Shown here one piece after another: positions 45,011 to 56,854 of a stretch of DNA of 64,000 nucleotides. The stretch is from Coenobita brevimanus (taxonomy: Eukaryota > Arthropoda > Malacostraca > Decapoda > Coenobitidae). The position numbers and the translations under genes were made by a program. The stretch is from assembly GCA_032717465.1 (NCBI GenBank), contig CM064683.1:35043042-35107041 (forward strand), written 5' to 3'. Within the stretch, counting starts at the first letter, position 1. Every line of letters begins with the position of its first letter. The notes under the pieces were generated by a model. It made no database searches and had not been told where the DNA came from. It saw nothing but the letters and a program-made list of their open reading frames with translations.

Positions 45011-46030
45011 CGGCACGGACCATCAGGCCCGCCAAGCAGGTGAGCAGGCCGCCGGCCGCTCCCCCTCTGTAACTCTCAAGGTTCCTGCTGAGGGTGATCC
45101 CCCTTACTCAGCCTGCCCCTCTTGCAGTGGAGTGAGGCGCCCCTCTCCCCCCCTCTCTCCTCCGGAGAGTGGGAACTGCTCCCCCCTTGGTACCCCGCCA
45201 GAGACCAGCCAGGGCAAGACGGAGCCAAGGCCAGGTGTCCTGTCACTGCGACTCCACCCCCGCCCCCAGCAGGCGCTGTCAGACTCCTCTAGAGTTTGCG
45301 GCCGCAGACCACCCCTGACGGCCTCTTCCCCCAGGTGAGACCACAGCCCACAGAGGAAGCGAATAACCCCTGCCACCCACCACAGCCACTGGGTCCCTCC
45401 TGATGAAGGCTGCCGCAGCCATCCCCTGACCGCCATCCTGAACGGGACCGCAGCCCCAAAAGGACACTGCCCGACACGCAGCTGACCCTTGGCCTACCCA
45501 GGTCCACCCCCAGAACCCCTACTATGACGCAGGGCCAGTGCCATGCTGCGTGCCTCCTGGTCCTATTCGGCCCTAGTCCCGAGGGCCACTCCTAACCCAG
45601 GGCCCCTACAAAGAGAGGGCCGCCCACCACTCCGCCCATCAGCTCCCATAGGGCCCGTGGCGATCCCGACAGTGACCTTCCCCAGGAGCACACTCCAGAC
45701 GGCCTGCCCCCTACGCCCGGCCACCACCTGGGACTTCCCGTATAATGGGCCTCGCACCACGCCCTGGTGTCCCTTTCCGCCTGGTCCATGAGTAGAAAGA
45801 CTTTAAGGTTGCAGCTGTGTCCTCTGGTGGTATTAATACTTAAAAACAGACCCTCCCCACTGCCCCTAGTGTTTCCCCCCCCTTCCCCTTGCTCGGATCA
45901 GTGAACTTGCAACCCCAGGGGAAAACTCACGTTGATAGCCAGTGCAGGCACGAGACAGGAGGCCCCAGTTGCTTTCCCTAATGTGACTCCACCTCTTTGC
46001 AATACATGACAAACCATCTCTAAGTATCAG

Positions 46031-46755
46031 TGTTGTGCCCCTGTCGCTGTGTTGTCATATACCCCCTTTTTCCAGTATTACTCCTTATACACCGAGTGTC
46101 TGTAACACGGGTTTGCTCTCTGTGATTGGCCCACGTGAGAATGCTATGTAATCATATTGTCCTTCGTCCCTGTCACGCGAATAGATTGTAACTGGTATAT
46201 TCCCTCGTCCCCTGTCACTCGAGTGAAACATAGGATAGCCTAGACCCCATGTATGTCACATGGATGTGTCATAGTTAGTATAAGGTTCCGTCTATGTCAC
46301 GCGAATGGTTGTGGAATGGAAATGTGCTTCCGTCCCTGTCACTCACTGTGTATATTGGAGTAAATTGTATTAGGAGTGTTATACGATACAGGAACAGGAT
46401 ATACCTGAACTACTGTAAGAAGTATACATGTGTTGTAAAGTGACATTACTCCTTATAAGTGAAGATATACTTCTTAGGTTGGTCAAAATTCTGTATGAAC
46501 TAGGTGGAGACATTTAGTGTAAGACATATTGTTCCATGTCAGCTAATATTCTATATTCACTAGGTTTGGTCACGGACTGTAGTGTGTGATATATTGTAAC
46601 CCAGCTTACTGTTAATATACGTGTGTCTTTGCTCAGTCAGTGTTTGGACTTCCCCCTCCTTGTCTGTTTACTCTGACCCGGTAGTGAACAAAGAACCCAA
46701 GGCCCGCACCGTAGCTGGTCTCGAGAAGTTGGAGCCCAGACTAAGCTGCATAACA
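46031..46755 (+). mobile_element. LTR-like 3' segment of the insertion
   Basis: Starts TGTTGTG and ends CATAACA (imperfect inverted ends), 725 bp. No polypurine tract precedes it, which weakens the LTR reading. Confidence 0.4.
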
Positions 46756-46760
46756 ATGAA

Positions 46761-47075
46761 GGTGGGGGCAAACGCCATAAGGTGCTTATCAGCGGTACTG
46801 ATCTCCGTAACTCAGTCCTTTGAACCTGTGGCGGGTTTTCATCTAATATCCTAGGAGACAAGGCCACTGAATCATCTAGGTTACCACAGTTATCTTCCCT
46901 AGGTGTTTCCCTAGGAACTCATTTTACCTAGCAACCCATTAAGTATGGACGGACACCTGATACAAGTGGTGCCAGCTGCCCGCACCAGGATTCGAACCCT
47001 GGCATTAACGGGTCGACAGCTCCACAGTCAGCTGCGCGGACCACACAGTCACCACGGCCATTCCAAAGGATCCAT
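46761..47075 (-). mobile_element. tRNA-derived SINE with perfect box B, in copy D
   Basis: Counterpart of 40100-40455. GGGTTCGAATCCTGG on the minus strand near 46985. The 2.73-kb insertion landed in its 3' end. Confidence 0.8.
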
Positions 47076-47269
47076 GAAAAATAAGTTTAAAAATTTACAC
47101 CACACACGCGCGTGGAGAACCATAGTGTATCGTACTGCTGCGTGCATGTGTGTGTGTGCGGGGAAGTTGTGAAAGAGTGAGAGTACGTCTGAGAGCAGAA
47201 ACGAGAACGAAAGAAAGTATCTGAATGAAGAACATGAATATTTAAGTACACTGGAGAGTAAAAGAAAAT

Positions 47270-47294
47270 AGTGTGTGTGTGTGTGTGTGAGTGT

Positions 47295-47368
<74 letters not shown>
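47270..47368. repeat. (GT)n microsatellite
   Basis: Right edge of copy D; GT with a few A and T interruptions. Confidence 0.96.
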
Positions 47369-47369
<1 letters not shown>

Positions 47370-47372
<3 letters not shown>

Positions 47373-48050
47373 GAAGGGAGGTACAGTACGTGGAAGAAGG
47401 TATTGAACGGGAAAGAGACAAGTGACTGGGGAAAGGGAATGACGGAGGCGACAGGGTAGATCGAGGGAGGGGGATGTTTTGTAAAGGGAGGAAGGCAAGA
47501 GAGTATATGCTGTGGTATAGGAGATCCCAGGGAAGGGAGGAAGGGGTATATGTTGCAGGGTAGCAAGGAGGGGGAAATAGAGAGGGAGTGTGTCTGCAGC
47601 AGAGCAGGGGAAGGCAAGGAGTGGAGGAGGGAGGACGAGTGACAGGGCAGGGAGGGGAGAGAAAAAGAGTACATGGCAGGGAAAGAGAAGATAAGGGAGG
47701 GTATGTATGTCCGAGTAGGATAGAGGAAGACAAAGGCAGGGGTAAGCTTGGGTCTGTAGCAGGGGAGGGAAGGGAAGTAGGGGTGGGGGATATGTGGCAG
47801 GGGAAGAAGTGTGTGAGAGATAACAGGGAAGACAGGAGAAAGAGTGTAGTGAAGAATTTGTGTGGCAGAGGGAGAGGATATGTGGCAGTGGAGGGAGTGT
47901 GGCAAAGGTACGCAGGGGAGACAGGGGAAGAGGTAGGAGGAACTCGTGCGAAAGGGGGGAAGGACTGTGTGGCAGGGGAAGGAGTACATTGTGATGGGGT
48001 TAAGCAGGGTAGGCGGGGGCAGCTGTGGGAGGGTACCTTGTGAGAAGGCA
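47370..48050. repeat. Purine-rich minisatellite-like tract
   Basis: GGCAGGGGAAGGAGTAC/GTGTGGCAGGGGAGG words recur at ~20-60 bp. The Pro/His/Ser frames on the minus strand are artefacts. Confidence 0.75.
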
Positions 48051-48099
48051 AGGCTGTCCCTGGTATTACAAGAACGCTGATAACACGCCTGGCTACACC

Positions 48100-48723
48100 C
48101 TACCCTTTCTAGTCTTTGCTTCTCTCCCTCTCCTTCACCTCCCTCCTCTCTCTCTCTCTCTTTTCCATTCTTCCTCTCTGTCTCTTTTTCCTCTCCCCCT
48201 CTTCTTCTCTATTTGTTTGCTCTCACATTCCCATCTATATCTTTCTGCCTCTGCATTTTATTATGTTCTTCCTTTCTTCCTCTTTCTACATTTTCCCTCC
48301 TCTCCCCTTCTTCTTCCCTTTCTCGTTTTTACCTCCCGATCTTGCCCCATCATTTCCTTTCCTATATCTGTTACTTTCTCCCTCTTGTTTCTCTCTTTCT
48401 CCTATCTTTTCCCTTCTCGTTCCTTCTTTCTTCTCTCTTTCTCATCCCTTCTCTATTCTCTTTTTCTCACTTTCCATCCTTCGTTTTTTTTTTCCTTTTT
48501 CCTTTTCCTTTTCCTTCCATCCTTTCCCCTTTCTCATTTCCTGTTCCCTCCGTCCTTCCTTCTTCACCTTCCTTGTCCTGTTTTCCTCCCTCATTTCTTC
48601 CCTTACTGCTCCCCTTACTCTCATTTTCCTCGTCTTCCCTCTTTTTTTTTCTTTTTCTCTCCGTCTCCATCCCTTTCCTTTCCTATTCTTCGCATTTGCG
48701 CCCTCCCTTATCTTTCTGCATCC

Positions 48724-48785
<62 letters not shown>

Positions 48786-48900
48786 TCTTTTCCCACATCT
48801 TTCCTCACGCTTTCTTCCTTTTCTCCCTCTTGCACTGTTTTTTTTTTCCCTCCCGCCTCTCTCTCCTCCCTCCTCTCCGCCTCTTCCACCCTTCCCTGGC
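48100..48900. repeat. Polypyrimidine tract with embedded (CT)n
   Basis: Almost all C and T on the plus strand, with (CT)n at 48726-48782. Together with 47370-48050 the strand bias flips from purine to pyrimidine within ~50 bp. Confidence 0.8.
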
Positions 48901-49150
48901 CATCTTAAGGCTATTGTTCCTCCGTTTCCTCCCTTCTCTTCTCCATGGCAGGTTTTGCAGAGCTTCATTTTGGTCCTTTGACTTTAACTCTGTTGTTTTC
49001 TTTTCTTTCCTTTCTGCTGGGTTCTGTTGAAAGGAATGGTGAACAGACGAGAGCCTACTTGCTTCTGTATCTAGGTGCTGTAGGAGACTTTTTTCTTTAC
49101 TGTTTTTTTTTTTTTATAGTACACCTTCATATTGTCGTGTATGCTCTGTC

Positions 49151-49264
<114 letters not shown>

Positions 49265-49265
49265 A

Positions 49266-49546
49266 CGTTCCTGACTGGGAATCGAACCCGAGACTTCTGG
49301 ATGAAAGTCAGGCACTGTTACTACAACACAATGGCATGACAAAAGTTAAGCCACTTCAATTCTAGGACGAACCAAGTAAATCCTTTATGGGAGGATATAT
49401 TACAATTTCAAGTATATCCTCCCACAACGGAATTACATGGTTCGTCCTAGAATTCAGGTGGCTTAGCTTTTATCACGCCACGGTGTGGTGGTAACAGTGC
49501 CTGACTTTCATGTGGAAGTCTCGGTTTCGATTCCCGGCCAGGAACG
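49266..49546. mobile_element. Foldback element, ~135-bp arms with tRNA-like ends
   Basis: Arms 49266-49400 and 49413-49546 are near-complementary with a 12-bp spacer, e.g. CTAGGACGAACCAAGTAAAT against TTACATGGTTCGTCCTAG. The outer end of the right arm carries GGTTTCGATTCCCGG, a box B-like motif, and GTGTGGTGGTAACAGTGCC, a box A-like motif. Either two inverted SINEs or one foldback. Confidence 0.85.
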
Positions 49547-49580
49547 AAAAAAACATTTGTACACAGAAGTGCAATGTGTG

Positions 49581-49586
<6 letters not shown>

Positions 49587-49626
<40 letters not shown>
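49587..49626. repeat. (AT)n microsatellite
   Basis: AT tract shortly after the foldback. Confidence 0.95.
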
Positions 49627-49628
<2 letters not shown>

Positions 49629-49904
49629 CTCTGATACAGACATTACTTGGATCAGCGATATGCTAGTGGTTATGAGGTTTAATGTGCAGAATAAATCTCT
49701 AAGGAAGAGGCGCCACGAAATCTAAACACTTAGAATACCGGTACATCTCTAATAGTCAAAGAGATTATTTAGCAAGTACTAACACTTTATTAATTAATTT
49801 ATTTATTTATTTATTTTTTTTTTTTTGTGTGTATCGACTATTAGGCCGAAATCTCAGTCCATTAAGGCAAATTTTTATTATCATTTTTTCTAATTCTCAA
49901 TTTA

Positions 49905-50162
<258 letters not shown>

Positions 50163-50294
50163 TTAGATTTTTTAGCTTTTTACGATATCAGTTAAGTTAC
50201 AAAGAAAAATAACTCTAATCAAATGTCTTAAAACCGATAAACTTAACAAACAAATCCCTAACCTACACTAAAGCCTCAGGATACTAATAGCAAT

Positions 50295-50760
50295 ACCTAC
50301 AGTAATGGGAAAAATACCTCTACCAACAGAACACCATCGACTGCTAGTATGGAATGCTTCTTTACATTACACATCTCCGCTCATCACTTGTTGACTGTCA
50401 GCCGATGCATATGGACTTATGTATTGATCATCAGTAAATGAAAGAGGACCAGAGGAGTCAGGAACTATTCCTTATAAGTCAACTGTCGACCTTAATTAAG
50501 AGAACTTGTACATGAGGATGCAAATCATTTATAGATGTACAAAAACTGAAATACCTCTCCTAACAGAACACCATCGATTGAAAGTGGCCAATATCGTTTA
50601 ATATTGCACACTTCACTCATCAACTAGTGAATGTCAGGCGAGGCTCGTGGTTTAATATTGGGGAGTCCAATATAAGAAACATAACTGTCGGAGCTGGAAC
50701 TATTTCAATCATGTCAACTGCCAACCCCATTTAAATTTTACTCTATATACATAGGCTACT
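50295..50760. repeat. Two diverged ~245-bp tandem units
   Basis: AATACCTCTACCAACAGAAC + ACCATCGACTG (about 50314) recurs as AATACCTCTCCTAACAGAAC + ACCATCGATTG (about 50550). The later blocks GGAACTATTCCTTATAAGTC and GGAACTATTTCAATCATGTC keep the same order. Confidence 0.75.
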
Positions 50761-50921
50761 TACATAAAAAAAAAAAAAAAAATGAAATAGTCACATCACA
50801 CTGATCGATCCAGTCTCTCTCAAGAAAGCCATCAATTTATCAGTCATAACACTGTCCTCATCACCCTGGATGGTGGAAAGGGTGAAGGGAACGTCTGCTG
50901 CGCTGCAAATGTTTAAACAGT

Positions 50922-51566
50922 ACACCTAGGTCTGTGAGACCCGGCCACTTTTTGCCACTTACTGGTTCAGCAACTACTATATGCCAGGGACCCCTGTCCT
51001 TCCCAATAGCTTCCTAAGTTTGGATGCCCATGCTAAAGGTGTCTGTGTGGTTTTCCAGGTCTCCTTCTGTTTTGGTGTATAACACACTAAAATCGTGGTC
51101 GGGTCTGTGAGACCCAGGTGTCCTGGATAAGGGGGACTGAAATTTACTGTTGTGTGATGCAAATTCCCTACATGTCAAGTGGGGTTGGTGGAGGATTGGT
51201 GCCCCTCCCTGTAAAACAATTAACTCTAAGCCCTTGACCACCCCGTTTGGGATACATGGCGTCTGGCAATGGATGGATGGAATTGCCCTCCCCACACAAC
51301 GAAGACTCTTCATGCCACTAGCTTTGACAGCAGTGTGAGCATCATTGTGTCGTTTCTTTTCTTATGGGGTCCATGTAAACAGAAGCGGTACAGATTTTTT
51401 TCAAAAATTTTCCTAAAATGCTCTAAATATGTTAATTTTAATTATATATTCATTATTGCATAGTAAATTGAACCAAAAAGGTTGTAGATTGGTCAAAGAT
51501 TCAGTAAATAAAACACAAGTATTTTTTTTTTTTTTTTCTACTTGGTGGGTCTGTGAGACCCAGGTG
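50922..51566. mobile_element. Candidate DNA transposon with palindromic GGGTCTGTGAGACCC ends
   Basis: The left end ACACCTAGGTCTGTGAGACCC and right end GGGTCTGTGAGACCCAGGTGT are inverted repeats that are themselves palindromic. A third copy of the right-end motif is internal (51101-51120). A SINE fragment is nested at 51173-51280. No transposase frame. Superfamily not assigned. Confidence 0.6.
51173..51280 (+). mobile_element. RTE-tailed SINE fragment (5S-SINE family), (ATGG)n tail
   Basis: CCTACATGTCAAGTGGGGTT, GAGGATTGGTGCCCCTCCC and GGCGTCTGGCAATGGATGGA. The 5S head is truncated away. Confidence 0.9.
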
Positions 51567-51569
51567 TCC

Positions 51570-52045
51570 TAATGGTGTATAGGCGCAACTAGGTGTACTG
51601 TTTCAGGGATAAGTGAAACACTTTCACGAATATATCTCCTACAGTGCAGGATGATATGACCGTTTGGTAACACCGCATCACAGGTGTCACAGTCCGGTTG
51701 AAACCGTATCTCAATATATGGCAACGTATGGACGATGGACATGCAGTTCAACCTCAGCTTTGCCAGTATTTATTCTTCCAGGCAACTGACAGCTGCCAGA
51801 ATCCCATTAGTCAAGGAGTGGCTTGCTCGGTGGAATGTTGAATCTGGTCCACTGACCTTGCCAAAGAAGATTTATCGATTTCTTTCCGAGGGAGAGACTC
51901 GACAGTAGATCAGGAGAAGCGTCCCAAGTCTCCTCGAGCTCTACAGCCCACTTTGCAAGTAAGTGAGCCTGTTCTCTTGCCATCAATATGGCGATGGCCT
52001 CGCACCCAGATTGGAGTGAAGGACTTGTTGCACTGGTTTATTAAT
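51570..52045 (-). pseudogene. LINE C-terminus: RNase H end and Cys/His knuckle (degenerate)
   Basis: On the minus strand TPIWVRGHRHIDG followed, after a frameshift, by REQAHLLAKWAVELEETWDA resembles the last RNase H motif (W-V-x-G-H...N-E-x-A-D-x-x-A). Further on comes LPYIEIRFQPDCDTCDAVLP then GHIILHCRRY, a C-x2-C...H-x4-C knuckle as in I/R1/Jockey-group LINEs. Stops are frequent. It is the only RNase H-bearing LINE trace in the window. Confidence 0.62.
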
Positions 52046-52267
52046 GACTAGCAGGGGTACTCAGAGTTGCCGAGCCAAAAAGGTGAACATTCTAATCCTA
52101 TTTGTTCTGGTTCAATCTTTCTTTCTACCCCAGAAAGACCATGTTCCTCTTATGCTTTTGAAGAGGAATTAAAAGAGGTCCAGGATCTTTGTATTTCAGC
52201 TTTCGCAGACTAACAATAAACTTAGGACCTATTGCCATTAAGACGCCTTCGGAAGGTGACGTCACTT

Positions 52268-52269
<2 letters not shown>

Positions 52270-52318
<49 letters not shown>
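52270..52318. repeat. (GT)n microsatellite
   Basis: Uninterrupted GT tract; a short AC run is also at 52598-52621. Confidence 0.95.
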
Positions 52319-52319
<1 letters not shown>

Positions 52320-52321
<2 letters not shown>

Positions 52322-52985
52322 GATCTAAGGTCGGCGAAAATTATATTGAAAAACATTACAGTAACACCACACTCTGTCACAACCAAACACACAAACAACA
52401 CCAACGCCGAACACTGCCAAGATAAATGTATGGAGTAACACAACGATACAGTAATAATAATTAAAAAAAAAAAAAATCTTGTACTCATAGAGAAACAAGA
52501 TTATAAATAATATCACCGCTCACCCATCCACACACCCATGCACAGAAACAGGCACAAAACCAACACAAACTCACTCACCAGCACATAGCTGAACATTACA
52601 CACACACACACACACACACACCAAAGAGACACAACAGAGTGAGGACGTCCGTCACTTCGCTCTGCACTGGCTCCCTTTGGCCGCAACTGGTCACACCTAA
52701 ATCGTATCTTTGTATGAGTCAATCTCTGTACTAGATTAAATCAAATGATGTTCTAATATAGTAGAGCAAGTATAAGCAAATGTGTTGTCCAAATAAGAGA
52801 ATACATCCAATTATCGCAAGAATCCGGTGATACAATGCATCATCAGCTGGGTGTCGTCTACCACCAGTCTGGTAGCAGAGAGATGCAAACTTGTAAGTAA
52901 AAGTTATCTTTGTAAGAATTACCGGAATATGAGCACAATATTTAGTGAAGAGAATAAGAAGGAGTAAAATGAAGGGATAAAGGTA
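52320..52985. other. Unassigned sequence
   Basis: No feature beyond the short AC run noted at 52598. Confidence 0.5.
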
Positions 52986-53045
52986 AAAAAAAGTATGATC
53001 ATTTCTACCCAGAACTGGTTGAATGGAAACATAAAATAAATTAGT

Positions 53046-53881
53046 AGAGAAAGTGACTAAACTGGAGAAAACTTTTCAAAATGGAATAGATGAAATTAAG
53101 AAGAAATTACGCATGTAGAAGGAAGAAAATGAAAAATTAGAAAAGGAATTATTAAAAAAAGACACAACAATAGATGAGCTGTCAGTTAAGGTGGTTTCAT
53201 TTAGATGGAAGACTAGTGAAGTGGCAGGTAAAGTTGTCAACCATGAGTGTATTAAGAAGGAGTTCAGAAATGATACAGAGACAATTAGGCAAGCAAGCAG
53301 TCTGATAGACCAAAGCAGTGATACTGTAGAGAAGACAACCCATGTGAGCGAAACAATGAGAAATTGCAAAGATGAAGTACAAACTATGCATGCTGAAATG
53401 GTGAATGTAAGGAAAGACTTAGAAACAAAAGTTGAAGAAAAAAGCATTAGAAAGGAAGTGAAAGAAATCTTTAAAAACAACCCAAAACTGCTCAAAGATT
53501 CAGCAGGCATTAACAAATCTATAGTAATCACTGGTATAAAAAAGAAATAAGAAACAAATTTTTGAGACAAAAAGATGGTAAATATAATGAACATATTGAT
53601 GGAAGTATCAGAGAATATCTGTGATAAAGACATAGAGGAACACAAAAGGCTAGGGAAATATAAGAGAAATAATCCAAGGCCCCTGAAAATAACCTTTCAG
53701 AGTGTGAACACTGTGGAGGAAATACAAAAAAAAAATGGAAACATAATCATGGAAAAGGGGGAATTAAAAAAGTATGGATTAAAAGAAAAAAAAAAAGGCC
53801 TGACTCGAGAGGAATTGGGAATACTAAAGGAGAAACGGGAGGAAGCAAAAACAAAGAACGAGGAACAGTCAGAGGAAGAGT
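53046..53881 (+). pseudogene. LINE ORF1-like coiled-coil protein (two broken frames)
   Basis: The 53046-53550 region reads KLEKTFQNGIDEIKKKL, a stop, then KEENEKLEKELLKKDTTIDE and on to ETKVEEKSIRKEVKEIFKNN. It is Lys/Glu-rich with heptad-like spacing, a probable coiled coil. The next frame (53575-53881) has HKRLGKYKRNNPRPLKITFQ and REELGILKEKREEAKTKNEE, typical of the RRM-like and basic tail of CR1/L2-group ORF1 proteins, which bind the element RNA. Confidence 0.7.
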
Positions 53882-53989
53882 AAATTTTTTTACAAAGTAA
53901 CTGGATTGTTGGTACGAAAATGGCACATAACCAACAGGGAATAAAAAGAAGGAAGGTAGTAGACTCAAGCTATGGCAAGTATGTAAGCA

Positions 53990-54791
53990 AGATGATTATG
54001 TTGATATACTCAAATGTAGATGGAATGGTGTCTAAATAATTAAAGATGAAAGACTATACAAAAGAAAAAGAACCACATATTATCTGCCTAACTGAAACAA
54101 TATTAACCCTAAAGATATCAAACGATATCCTAAACTTAGAGGAATACAATATATGGAGAAGAGACAGAAATTTAAGAAAAGGAGGAGGAACTATAATAAT
54201 AACAAAGAAAAATCTACAAGTCAAAGAAACAGAACTAGATATACCCTCACAAGTAGAACTGATTGAAGTAGAAATTAACACATCTGAGGGAAAGTAATTG
54301 TGGCAGATTTATACATGCCACCCAAAACAAACACTTGGGAAAGAGGCGAATATGAAGACCTGGCAGAAAGTACAATTCAGAGGTTAAGAGCCCTACTAGA
54401 TGGAATGGATGAGATATCTGAAAGACTTATAGTAACTGGAAATTTCAGTACAAACATAAATTGGAATACTCTAGCTGTAAGATGCCATGAAAGCTTTTGG
54501 GATTAAAAGCTCCTGGATCTTGTGCAGGAGTTTTTCCTAACACAACAAGTAAAGGAAAACACTAGAAAAAGAGGACTTGATGATCCATCAGTACCTGATC
54601 TTATCTTTACTAGACAAGAAAATGATATTGACAGTGTAATGTATCACCCTCCATTCGGCAAAAGTGACCAAGTAGTATTAAATTGCAACTTCAGGATTGC
54701 ATATGACATAGTTAACAGTAATGAGAGTTACAAAAAGAGCCTAAACTACAAAAACGGCAACTACCATGACCTAAAGAAGTACTTCTTATAA
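53990..54791 (+). pseudogene. CR1-like endonuclease with damaged catalytic motifs
   Basis: YSNVDGMVSK (first motif), IICLTETIL (second, Glu present), YNIWRRDRNLRKGGGTIIIT, then after a stop and frameshift ERLIVTGNFSTNINW where GDFN is expected, SVPDLIFTRQ, and PPFGKSDQVVLNC where SDH is expected. Loss of the GDFN Asp and SDH His means the nuclease is inactive independently of the frameshifts. Confidence 0.82.
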
Positions 54792-55154
54792 ATAGATTAG
54801 GAAAAGGAGCTTAAAAGCAAGATTTTTAAATGTTATATACAGAGAATTCTGTGAATTTTATGAAATAGGAGTTCAAAATTACATCCCTCAGCACAAAGAA
54901 ACAGAAATGAAAATAAAGAAATAGTTTAATACAGAATGTAAAAAGTCAAACGCAATAGATTTGCTGTGGAATTATACAGAAGACACAATAGTGAGAGGGC
55001 ATATAACAACTATAAACAGGCAAGAAATTATTATACAAGGATAAGGAGAGAAGCTCAAAGACAATTTAAGGAAGACATTATAAATAAGAGTAGTGATCAA
55101 CCGAAGCTATTTTCCTATACATCCGAAGCATAACCAAAGTTAAAGATAAAATAC

Positions 55155-56815
55155 AGCCCATTACGGACAGGAAGAGCATCTATACACAAGAGAAAGATAT
55201 TTGTGAAGCACTAAATAAAAATTTCCAATCAATTTTTGCAGAAGAAAATAATTTTGAGAGAGATGATATGGAATACGCATACCCATACCATTACCAGATA
55301 AACAGATATCAGAAAATGAAGTACAGGAAGAGTTAAGTAAATTAGACAAAGGAAAAGCAAATGGTCCTGACGAAATTTCAGGTTGGATGCTACATGAATA
55401 TCCAGAATCGTTAAGCAGACCATTATATTTAATATTCAAGGTCAAGGTAAACTGCCTGATATTTGGAAGAAAGCAAACATTGTTCCCCTATTCAAGAGAG
55501 GGAATAGACGGAATCCACTCAACCACTGACCAGTATCACTGACCAGTGTTGTGAGATACTAAAGAAGCTGATAAGAAAAGATTGGGTAAACCATCTAGAA
55601 GAACACAGAATGATTACGGAAAGACAGTTCGGTTTTAGAGAGGGAAAATCATGTGTTACTAATCTATTAAACTACTTTGATAGAGTTACAGAAGCATTAC
55701 AGAAAAAAGAAGGATCGGTGGACAGTATCTATTTAGATCTCATGAAAGCATATGACAGAGAACCGCACCAGAGACACTTATGGAAACTGTACCATCAACG
55801 AGGAATCCTAGGCAACCTGCACTGTTGGATACAGGATTTTCTAAGAAAAAGAGAAATGAAAACAGTACTAAGGAGAATGTACTCTTCATGGAGGGAAGCG
55901 ACTAGCGGAGTTCCACAGGGCTCAGTGCTGGCACCAATTATGTTTTCATTATATATAAATGACATAGTAACATTGGAAATGGAAGCTATCAAAATATGTT
56001 TGCTGATGATGCAAAAATACAAAGAAGAATTACTAACATAAATTCTTGCAAAGAGCTACAAGCAGAATTATATAAACTTCATGAATGGAGCAATAAATGG
56101 CAAATTGAATTTAATATGGGCAAGTGTCATGTAATTAAATTTCGTAAAAGTGAAGAAAGACCAGACCGGGATTATAACTTAGGAAGTTCACCCTATACAC
56201 ATATCAGAAATGGAGAAGGACCTAAGAGTGATTATCAATAACAGACTATCTCCGGCTGACCACATCAGTTAGAAGGGACGTAACATGTATACACTGCTAG
56301 CTAATATGAGAATAGCATTCACATATATAAATGAAGACATGCTGAGAATGATAATAACATCATTCATCTGACCAATTCTGGAGGATGCATCAGTAGTCTG
56401 GAATCCTTATCTTAAAAAAACACATAGGTAAGACTGAAAAAGTACAAAGGGCAGCTACAAGATGGGTACCATGCTTAAGGGATCGAAGCTACAAAGAAAG
56501 ACTAAAAAAACTGAATCTACCAACACTACAGAAGAGAGGGAAAAAAAGGAGACATGATTATGCTATAAAAATGTATATCTGGGAAAAAGAAAATAGACAA
56601 ATGGAGTATATAACCTATAGGGAAACATCAGCAAGAAGACACTACCAAAAAATACATAAAAGGAACCGATAAAGACGTAAGGAAATTCAGTTCCCAAATA
56701 GGGCACTTGGTCAGTGGAATGCACTACCTAATGAAATAGTGTGTGCCAAAATTATTAATAAATTTAAGGATATGTATGATAAAAATGGTTTAATACACTG
56801 GACAGTACGAACTTG
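55155..56815 (+). pseudogene. CR1-like reverse transcriptase and C-terminal region
   Basis: KGKANGPDEISGWML (fingers), ITERQFGFREGKSCVTNLL, YLDLMKAYDREPHQRHLW (motif A region), SGVPQGSVLAPIMFSLYIND (motif B), then a frameshift near 55980 and MFADDAKIQRRI (motif C, both Asp intact) followed by WSNKWQIEFNMGKCHVIKF. The tail has KVQRAATRWVPCLRDRSYKE and LPTLQKRGKKRRHDYAIKMY. Several stops. Confidence 0.88.
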
Positions 56816-56847
56816 ACTCATTCCTGTAAAGTAAGAACAATTAGGTA

Positions 56848-56854
<7 letters not shown>

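Larger units (their letters stand above)
44024..46755. mobile_element. 2.73-kb GC-rich insertion in copy D with 5-bp TSD; LTR-type ends
   Basis: Copy C reads straight across GTGAA at 40141-40145. In copy D, GTGAA (44019-44023) and ATGAA (46756-46760) flank the insert, which starts TGGAATACC and ends GCATAACA. TG...CA ends and a ~5-bp TSD fit an integrase-type LTR element. The 5' ~1.8 kb are GC-rich and Pro/Gly/Arg-coding in several frames. The 3' ~0.7 kb are ordinary in composition. I could not find matching 5' and 3' LTRs, nor gag/pol motifs, so it may be a very long solo LTR or a non-autonomous element. Confidence 0.8.
42067..47370. repeat. Copy D of the segmental duplication, split by a 2.73-kb insertion
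   Basis: Aligns with copy C in the same orientation (42067-44023, then 46761-47370). Without the insertion it is about 2.57 kb. Confidence 0.93.

Noticed and set aside
44222..45791. Pro/Gly/Arg-rich frames as a host gene
   Set aside because: They lie wholly inside an insertion absent from copy C, occur in overlapping frames on both strands and match no domain I recognise.
48025..49030. 318- and 304-residue Leu/Ser/Phe frames as membrane proteins
   Set aside because: They overlap each other in different frames over a polypyrimidine tract; hydrophobicity follows from CT-rich codons.
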